Shown here piece by piece: positions 54,041-64,000 of a DNA stretch of 64,000 nucleotides (positions are counted from its first letter, which is position 1; every line of letters begins with the position of its first letter). The notes under the pieces were generated by a model. That model worked only from the letters and a program-made list of their open reading frames with translations. It had not been told where the DNA came from and ran no database searches. This DNA comes from Nocardia asteroides (GTDB taxonomy: Bacteria > Actinomycetota > Actinomycetes > Mycobacteriales > Mycobacteriaceae). The DNA is taken from assembly GCF_900637185.1 (NCBI RefSeq), contig NZ_LR134352.1:248001-312000 (forward strand), given 5' to 3'. A program made the translations under genes and the position numbers.

Positions 54041-54215
54041 CGATGATCCGCGCACCTAGCGGATCATCGGTCAGATCAGACACGTCTTCCGCGGGCACCA
54101 CACAATTCCCGTACGACGACAGCCACCTGGCACTCAGCTCCTGTCCGGAGTCGAGCACTTCCGCCCGGATACGCCGAGCTTCGGCCTGGTCGAGAGTCCC
54201 CATGCCTTCCATCAT
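53991..54215 (-). CDS. Unrecognised acidic protein, about 74 residues
   Basis: A small acidic protein (LDQAEARRIRAEVLDSGQEL, LTDDPLGARIIDAFAEWPRR) that reads as mostly helical, with no signal peptide. Several ATGs (54224, 54215, 54212, 54203) could be the start. It overlaps the next small gene, implying coupling. The gene-pair layout recalls toxin-antitoxin or immunity pairs, but no motif supports that. Confidence 0.45.
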   Translation of the reverse strand: MMEGMGTLDQAEARRIRAEVLDSGQELSARWLSSYGNCVVPAEDVSDLTDDPLGARIIDAFAEWPRRGVLLDDH

Positions 54216-54281
54216 GACTTGCATGCAGCACCGGCCTGACAACCCGCCGCTAGCCGGAAGCCGGACTTCGGCTGGATTCGC

Positions 54282-54301
54282 TCTCAGTCGATTCTCAGTC
54301 G
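54282..54301 (+). promoter_or_regulatory. Response-regulator-type direct repeats upstream of the histidine kinase
   Basis: TCTCAGTCG occurs at 54282-54290 and again at 54293-54301, an 11-bp period. This is the layout of OmpR-family response-regulator boxes (CTCAG-type repeats are associated with MprA-like regulators). It lies about 120 bp before the kinase gene. Confidence 0.55.
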
Positions 54302-54421
54302 GTATGGGCAAACTTGGGCAATGGGTACCAGCACAGGCGGCAGCATGTCGCGCGAGTACCGTGCCATCGTCGAGCTTGACCACGCCAGCAGATGCTTGGT
54401 GTCCGCAGAGGATCAGCAGAC

Positions 54422-55882
54422 GTGATAAGCGATACCTGGCATGGAGCCCCTGTGCCCGGTTCTGCGGGAAGTGCAGATCCTTCCGAACGTAGGAAGAACC
54501 GTGGCTTGAGCAGTTCCTTGTCGCTGAGATGGCGAGTCGCGCTACTTGCCGCAACTGTAGTCGCGATCGGCGTCGCCCTCGCTTCTATTGCCGCGTACGT
54601 GCTCGTAGCGCGGTCGTTGTACTCGGATGTCGACAACCAACTCCGCACCCGCGCGGCGGTAATGATCGACAACAACGTCGACAACATGAACTACTTCGAG
54701 GTGCTCACATTGGGCAGCTTGTACTCGGATTCCATCGGTGCCGTGCTCATTTTCCCTGACAGTCGCACTGGGATTCATGCAGTGGGACATGCGAGTTCAC
54801 CGCCGATCGGTGCGCCGGAGCTAGCTGTCGCACGTGGTGAAGTGGACTCGTCGCTCCGTACGGTCAGCGGCCACCGGATGTACTCCCAGCGAATGAGCTC
54901 GGGGGCGACATTGGTGCTGTGGCAGCGACTGCGTCCAACAGAAGAGGTACTCGACCGGCTGGCGTGGCTGCTACTCGTCGTCGGTGGATGTGGGGTCCTC
55001 CTCGCCGCGGCGGCAGGAACTGCGGTGGGGCGTACCGGGCTACGCCCGGTCGCGCGACTCAACGCCGCAACCGCACGCGTGGCCCGGACGGACGACTTGG
55101 CGCCCATTCCAGTTACCGGCGATGATGAATTGGCCAGATTGGCGACTAGTTTCAACACGATGCTGCGCGCAATCGCGGAATCCCGCGAACGTCAGCGCCG
55201 ACTAGTTGCCGATGCCGGGCACGAGCTCAAGACTCCGCTGACCTCATTGCGTACCAACATGGAGCTGCTGATCGCCTCGTCCCGACCAGGTGCACCGCCG
55301 GTCCCCGACCAGGATATGGCGGACTTGCGGGACGACGTCGTCGCACAGTTGCAGGAACTATCGACATTGGTGGGTGATCTCGTCGACCTGGCACGCGAAG
55401 ACGCACCGGAGGCCGTTTTCGAGCGCATCGACCTCACCGCAGTGGTCGAACGTGCGCTCGATCGGGTGAGACGACGTCGGTCCGGTATCGAATTCGCTGC
55501 CGAACTGCGTCCATGGCTCGTCTACGGCCACGATGCGAGCTTGGAGCGGGCAATCGTCAATATCCTGGACAACGCGGCGAAATGGAGCCCGCCGGACGCG
55601 CCCGTACACGTCGAGATGCGCGAATCGGCGCCGGGTCTACTCGAATTGACGGTGGACGATGCCGGCCCAGGAATACCGCCAGCGGAGCGCGAGCTGGTGT
55701 TCGATCGTTTCTACCGCACCACCGCGGCTCGATCGATGCCCGGATCCGGGTTAGGCCTGGCGATCGTACGAAGGGTCGTAATAAAGCACGGTGGAACAAT
55801 CGACATCGAAAATTCCCACCGGCAGGGCACTCTGATCCGCATTGTCCTGCCGGGCGAAAACGCCACCGCGGCGAACAACTGA
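54422..55882 (+). CDS. MprB-like sensor histidine kinase (orphan)
   Basis: A 486-residue membrane histidine kinase closely resembling MprB of mycobacteria. It has TM1 (about residues 38-62, after SSLSLRWRVALLA), an extracytoplasmic sensor region (about 63-175), TM2 (about 180-202) and HAMP. HisKA follows with phospho-acceptor His267 (DAGHELKTPLTS), then HATPase_c with the N-box (Asn384, NILDNAAKW), DAGPGI and GSGLGLAIV. GTG at 54422 with AGAGGA upstream is preferred over 54392. No response-regulator gene is adjacent, unlike mprAB. Codon use is less GC-biased than in neighbours. A strong terminator follows. Confidence 0.85.
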   Translation: MISDTWHGAPVPGSAGSADPSERRKNRGLSSSLSLRWRVALLAATVVAIGVALASIAAYVLVARSLYSDVDNQLRTRAAVMIDNNVDNMNYFEVLTLGSLYSDSIGAVLIFPDSRTGIHAVGHASSPPIGAPELAVARGEVDSSLRTVSGHRMYSQRMSSGATLVLWQRLRPTEEVLDRLAWLLLVVGGCGVLLAAAAGTAVGRTGLRPVARLNAATARVARTDDLAPIPVTGDDELARLATSFNTMLRAIAESRERQRRLVADAGHELKTPLTSLRTNMELLIASSRPGAPPVPDQDMADLRDDVVAQLQELSTLVGDLVDLAREDAPEAVFERIDLTAVVERALDRVRRRRSGIEFAAELRPWLVYGHDASLERAIVNILDNAAKWSPPDAPVHVEMRESAPGLLELTVDDAGPGIPPAERELVFDRFYRTTAARSMPGSGLGLAIVRRVVIKHGGTIDIENSHRQGTLIRIVLPGENATAANN

Positions 55883-55884
55883 TC

Positions 55885-55920
55885 CAGGTCCGGCCTGCTC
55901 AACCGAGCGGGCCGGACCTG
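55885..55920 (+). terminator. Terminator after the histidine kinase gene
   Basis: CAGGTCCGGCC (55885-55895) and GGCCGGACCTG (55910-55920) form a perfect 11-bp stem right after the stop codon, followed by an A/T-rich tail (acaattatag). Confidence 0.75.
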
Positions 55921-55973
55921 ACAATTATAGAGGCCCGCAGTCGATAGATTCTGCTGCCGCTAGTCGACGATGA

Positions 55974-56195
55974 TCAGCGGACTGCGTCGAAATACCACGT
56001 ACCTGCAACCCCATCCCACTGGCACGGCGGTTGCTGACGCCCCGTTTCCTGCTGGACGACATAGGCTTTGGCCACGCAGATCTTGAACCCTTCGTCGCCG
56101 CCTCCCCCTTCGATGCGTTCCGCGGCGGCAATGCCAGCGGAACCCGCGATGAGTGTGCCAGCAACAATTCCCAGCATAATGACTCGTGCAGTCAT
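55974..56195 (-). CDS. Small secreted protein with two cysteines
   Basis: A 73-residue protein with a Sec signal peptide (MTARVIMLGIVAGTLIAGSA, probable cleavage after IAAA). The mature part of about 47 residues contains two cysteines (FKICVAKAY and PPCQWDG), which could form one disulfide. ATG at 56195 has GGGAGG about 8 nt upstream. No family is recognised. It lies in the same compositionally distinct stretch as the orphan kinase, on the opposite strand. Confidence 0.65.
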   Translation of the reverse strand: MTARVIMLGIVAGTLIAGSAGIAAAERIEGGGGDEGFKICVAKAYVVQQETGRQQPPCQWDGVAGTWYFDAVR

Positions 56196-56357
56196 CAGAA
56201 GCTCCCTCCCCAAAGGGCTTTGAATACCTCTGGAGAGCCCGCGCCCCCCAGCGTCGCCAGTCCACCCCATCCGGGAGATCTTGTCAACCCGGTCGCATGC
56301 GAAAACTATTGACGCTGAGCCAATTCGAGCTCGTGCTGCGCATCACATCCAGAGCCT

Positions 56358-57343
<986 letters not shown>

Positions 57344-57347
<4 letters not shown>

Positions 57348-58426
57348 CGAACTCCTCCTGGGGACAGCTGCAACGCCGGAAAGCGTTGCGGTGAAGCGAC
57401 GCGCGCTTCCTCGGGCGACTCACCGTCGAGCAGTCCGGGAACGAGGGTCGCGGTGAGCGCGAGGGTCAGCATGCCGTTGCGGCCGTGGCCGGTGGCCGCG
57501 ACCACCCGGTCGTCGAGCGGGCCGAGCAGCGGCAGGTTGTCGGGCGTGCCGGGCCGGGCGCCCGCGCTCGCCTCGGCCAGTTCGTACTCCTCGATGCCGG
57601 GCAGCACCGCCTCGGCGTCGGCGATCAGGTCGCGCACCCCGCCGACGGTCACCGTGGTGTCGAAGCCGGCCTCGTATTGTGTGGCGCCGACGACGATGCC
57701 GTCGGCGCGCGGCACCAGGTACACCTGCCTGCCGTGCACCCGGGCCCGGATCACCCTGGTCGGCGCCGGGCGCACGCCGGGCCGATGGCGCAGTCGCAGG
57801 ATCTCGCCCTTCACCGGTCGCACGGGCAGTCCGGGCCACAGCTCGGCCGAGTGCGCGCCCGCGGCGAGTACCACCCGGTCGTGCGGCAGATCATCCAGCG
57901 AGACAACGGTTTCCGCGCGCACCCGCACCCCGGCCGCGACACAGGCAGCCTGCAATCCACGCAGCACCCGGCGATTGTCGACGGCGGGTTCGGCCGACGC
58001 GAGCAACCCGGCGCGGACCGTGCGGGCCAGCGCCGGTTCCAGCGCCCGCACGCCCGCGCGGTCGAGGACCCGCAGGTCGTGCCCGAACCCGGCCAGCCAG
58101 TCGGCGACGGTGCGCAGGTCGGCGGCGTCGGCGCCGTCGAGGGCCACGGTCAGGGTCTCGTCGGCGACGAACACCGACTCCCCCGTCACCGCCCGCAGCC
58201 GCTCGGCGAATCCGGGCCAGGCGGCCAGTGCCGCGGCGCCGAAGCCGAGCACGCGGTCCTCCCCCGGCCAGCCCTCCGACAGCGGCGCGAGCATGCCGCC
58301 CGCGACGAACGACGCGCCCGAGCCGGGCGCCGGATCGAAGACGGTGACGGTCCAGCCCGCCTCGGCGGCCTGCCATGCGACGGCGAGTCCGACGGCGCCG
58401 CCGCCAACGACCGCCAGAGTTCGCAT
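57344..58426 (-). CDS. thiO: Glycine oxidase
   Basis: A 360-residue FAD-dependent D-amino-acid-oxidase-type enzyme that makes dehydroglycine for the thiazole ring. The N-terminal FAD motif is [35 protein letters not shown] and the C-terminal [16 protein letters not shown] are typical. ATG at 58426 has AGGTGG upstream. It is the first gene of thiO-thiS-thiG, divergent from thiE. It is the Rv0415 equivalent. Confidence 0.95.
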
Positions 58427-58479
58427 CACGTTCCACCTGTCTTTTTCCGCCTGCCGAGCGCCTCGGCGTTCGCGTCTCA

Positions 58480-58498
58480 ACGGTAGCGCGACTACCGT
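58480..58498. promoter_or_regulatory. Dyad in the thiO/thiE divergent promoter region
   Basis: ACGGTAG (58480-58486) and CTACCGT (58492-58498) are perfectly complementary with a 5-bp spacer. The dyad ends 7 bp before the thiE start. It could be an operator, or a hairpin that covers the ribosome-binding site. No TPP aptamer core is present in this 79-bp region. Confidence 0.5.
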
Positions 58499-58505
58499 CG
58501 TCACT

Positions 58506-59207
58506 GTGCAGCCCTCCCATCCGAATCGATCCGTCCCGCCCAGGGAGCGCCTGTCGAGCGCGCTGCTGTATCTGTGCACCGACGCGCGCCGGGAGAAGGG
58601 CGATCTGGCCCGCTTCGTGGATGCCGCGCTGGCCGGTGGCGTGGACATCGTCCAGCTCAGAGACAAGGGGTCGCCGGGCGAAGCCGAGTTCGGCCCGCTC
58701 GAGGCGAAGGCCGAGCTGGGCGCGCTCGCCGAGATCAAGGCGGCCACCCGCAGGCACGGCGCCCTGCTCGCGGTGAACGACCGCGCCGATATCGCGCTGG
58801 CCGCGGGCGCCGACGTCCTGCATCTGGGCCAGGGTGACCTGCCGCCCGCCTACGCGCGCCGCATCCTCGGCCCCGACGTGGTGATCGGCCGGTCCTCGCA
58901 CAATCGCGCGCAGGCCGGGCTGGCCGCCATCGACGGCCACCTCGACTACTTCTGCACCGGCCCCATCTGGACCACTCCCACCAAGCCGGGCCGCCAGGCC
59001 GCGGGCCTCGACCTCGTGCGCTCGACCGCCGACGCGCACCCGACCATGCCGTGGTTCGCGATCGGCGGTGTCGATGCCGAGCGACTGCCCGAGGTGCTGG
59101 ACGCGGGCGCGTCGCGGGTGGTCGTGGTCCGCGCGATCACCGAGGCCTCCGATCCGGAAGCCGCGGCGCGCGAGCTCAAACAGGCCCTGCTCGCCGCGGC
59201 CGGATAG
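58506..59207 (+). CDS. thiE: Thiamine-phosphate synthase
   Basis: A 233-residue TIM-barrel enzyme that joins HMP pyrophosphate and thiazole phosphate into thiamine phosphate. Landmarks: [62 protein letters not shown] and [15 protein letters not shown] at 58506 is chosen; the frame is open far upstream but overlaps thiO antisense. It is the Rv0414c equivalent, convergent with mutT3. Confidence 0.95.
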   Translation: MQPSHPNRSVPPRERLSSALLYLCTDARREKGDLARFVDAALAGGVDIVQLRDKGSPGEAEFGPLEAKAELGALAEIKAATRRHGALLAVNDRADIALAAGADVLHLGQGDLPPAYARRILGPDVVIGRSSHNRAQAGLAAIDGHLDYFCTGPIWTTPTKPGRQAAGLDLVRSTADAHPTMPWFAIGGVDAERLPEVLDAGASRVVVVRAITEASDPEAAARELKQALLAAAG

Positions 59208-59208
59208 C

Positions 59209-59844
59209 TCAGGACAGCAGCTTGGTCAGCGCGGCGGTGAGGTCGTCGGCGGGTTCGGCGCCCACCGTCACCTCGGTGCCGGGACCGTCGGCCTGGGTGT
59301 GCAGCCAGAAGAAGCCGCGGTCGTCGAGTTCGACCGTGCGCGGCAGGTCGGGCGCCACGGGCTCGGCGGCGAAGCGCAGGCGCACCGGCGCGGCCCGCAG
59401 CGTCTGCCAGGCCAGCGCGAAGCCGGGGTGCAGGGGCAGGTCGGTGACCTCGTCCTCGGGCACCCACACCAGCTCGGAGCTCTCCCGGTTGGCGACGGTG
59501 GCCAGCGGGCTCTCGGCGTCGGCGACCACGGTGGTGTAGGTCCAGCCGCTGGGCGCGGTCATCGTGAGCAGTTCGGCGCGCACCCGCAGCGCGTCGGCGG
59601 TGATGCCCGCCTCCTCCCAGGCTTCCCGGACCGCGGCGTGTTCGGGCGTCTCGTGCGAGTCGCGGGCACCACCGGGGATGGCCCAGGTCCCGCCCTGATG
59701 ACTCCACGGCGCCCGGTGCTGCAACAGCACCGCCGAGCCGCCCCGGGGCAGTGGCGCGCGCAGCAGCAGCCCCGCCGCGCCGTACTTGCCCCAGTGGCGT
59801 ACCCCACCCGGGCTGTCCGACCAGCCGTCTCCGTCACCGCGCAT
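59209..59844 (-). CDS. mutT3: NUDIX hydrolase (MutT3-like)
   Basis: A 211-residue NUDIX protein. The NUDIX box is complete (GGARDSHETPEHAAVREAWE, then EAGI), following HRAPWSHQGGTWAIP. By position it is the Rv0413 (MutT3) equivalent; family members clean up oxidised nucleotides, though 8-oxo-dGTP specificity cannot be confirmed. ATG at 59844 has GGAAAGAG upstream. It is divergent from glnX. Confidence 0.88.
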   Translation of the reverse strand: MRGDGDGWSDSPGGVRHWGKYGAAGLLLRAPLPRGGSAVLLQHRAPWSHQGGTWAIPGGARDSHETPEHAAVREAWEEAGITADALRVRAELLTMTAPSGWTYTTVVADAESPLATVANRESSELVWVPEDEVTDLPLHPGFALAWQTLRAAPVRLRFAAEPVAPDLPRTVELDDRGFFWLHTQADGPGTEVTVGAEPADDLTAALTKLLS

Positions 59845-59932
59845 CCAATACTCTTTCCTCCGTAGCAGCCGAGCAGCAACCGCTTCGGGGGTGTCTGAGG
59901 GGCTGCGCCACCGGTAGGACCACAATAAACTC

Positions 59933-59950
59933 CGCACCATCAGTGGTGCG
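59933..59950 (+). promoter_or_regulatory. Dyad in the glnX promoter region
   Basis: CGCACCA (59933-59939) and TGGTGCG (59944-59950) form a perfect inverted repeat 24 bp before the glnX start. An A/T-rich element (acaataaact) just upstream of it could be a -10 box. It is a candidate operator for the glnX-glnH-pknG operon. Confidence 0.4.
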
Positions 59951-59973
59951 CGGACAGCACGGGGAGGTGAACG

Positions 59974-64000
<4,027 letters not shown>

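Noticed and set aside
58427..58505. Possible second TPP riboswitch between thiO and thiE
   Set aside because: The region is only 79 bp and contains neither the CTGAGA core nor the ACCTGA/GGGTAAT elements on either strand.

Overview
The window is a 64-kb piece of a high-GC actinobacterial chromosome, most likely Nocardia or a close relative in the Nocardiaceae. The evidence is strongly G/C-biased third codon positions, GTG and TTG starts, many ATGA stop-start overlaps, mycolata-type proteins (GlnX-GlnH-PknG, a PE-PPE-domain hydrolase, LytR_C, DUF3263, a KasA/KasB-type synthase remnant), and gene order. From memory of the M. tuberculosis map, the backbone corresponds to Rv0433 back to Rv0410c, with every backbone gene keeping its relative strand. 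That backbone is cut into blocks by inserted accessory genes.

Layout. 1-5165 is an Mrp-type multisubunit Na+/H+ antiporter operon (fused mrpAB, then C, D, E, F, G), with a 45-codon repeat-built micro-ORF tiled between mrpA and mrpC. 5162-12011 holds a PAP2 membrane enzyme and the block GCS2-like ligase, sodC, LytR_C protein, DUF3263 protein / def, GNAT, xthA. 12079-16865 has tyrosine catabolism (hmgA-fahA) and an MMPL transporter. 16943-18708 is a TPP riboswitch and thiC. 18835-33692 is accessory: an Ntn hydrolase, a thioesterase, a SRPBCC-ArsR-SRPBCC operon with a duplicated operator, an MFS pump with a TetR gene, a 5'-truncated beta-ketoacyl synthase, an ssu-type sulfonate ABC operon, a TetR/epoxide hydrolase pair around a 54-bp dyad, a Zur-box-controlled COG0523 GTPase, and thiD. 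33812-41000 has a TetR/methyltransferase pair, a two-gene envelope glycosyltransferase operon, the PE-PPE hydrolase and a VapBC pair.

41011-50111 is a seven-gene operon: AtuA-family protein, acyl-CoA dehydrogenase, carboxyltransferase, biotin carboxylase/BCCP, second acyl-CoA dehydrogenase, enoyl-CoA hydratase, TetR. It matches Rv0976c-Rv0971c and has the parts list of an acyclic-terpene (Atu) or leucine (Liu) pathway. It is the best candidate here for an undescribed catabolic system. 50188-53557 has two small membrane proteins, a class III nucleotide cyclase and an ABC exporter. 53600-56300 is a stretch with visibly different base composition carrying two unknown small genes, an orphan MprB-like histidine kinase and a small secreted protein.

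56378-64000 returns to the backbone: thiG-thiS-thiO divergent from thiE, mutT3, then glnX-glnH-pknG (amino-acid sensing to kinase signalling), with pknG running off the end. Thiamine genes are therefore spread over four loci (thiC, thiD, thiOSG, thiE), with a recognisable riboswitch only at thiC. Regulation is mostly visible as dyads next to the genes they should control. No tRNA, rRNA, insertion sequence, prophage or CRISPR array was seen.
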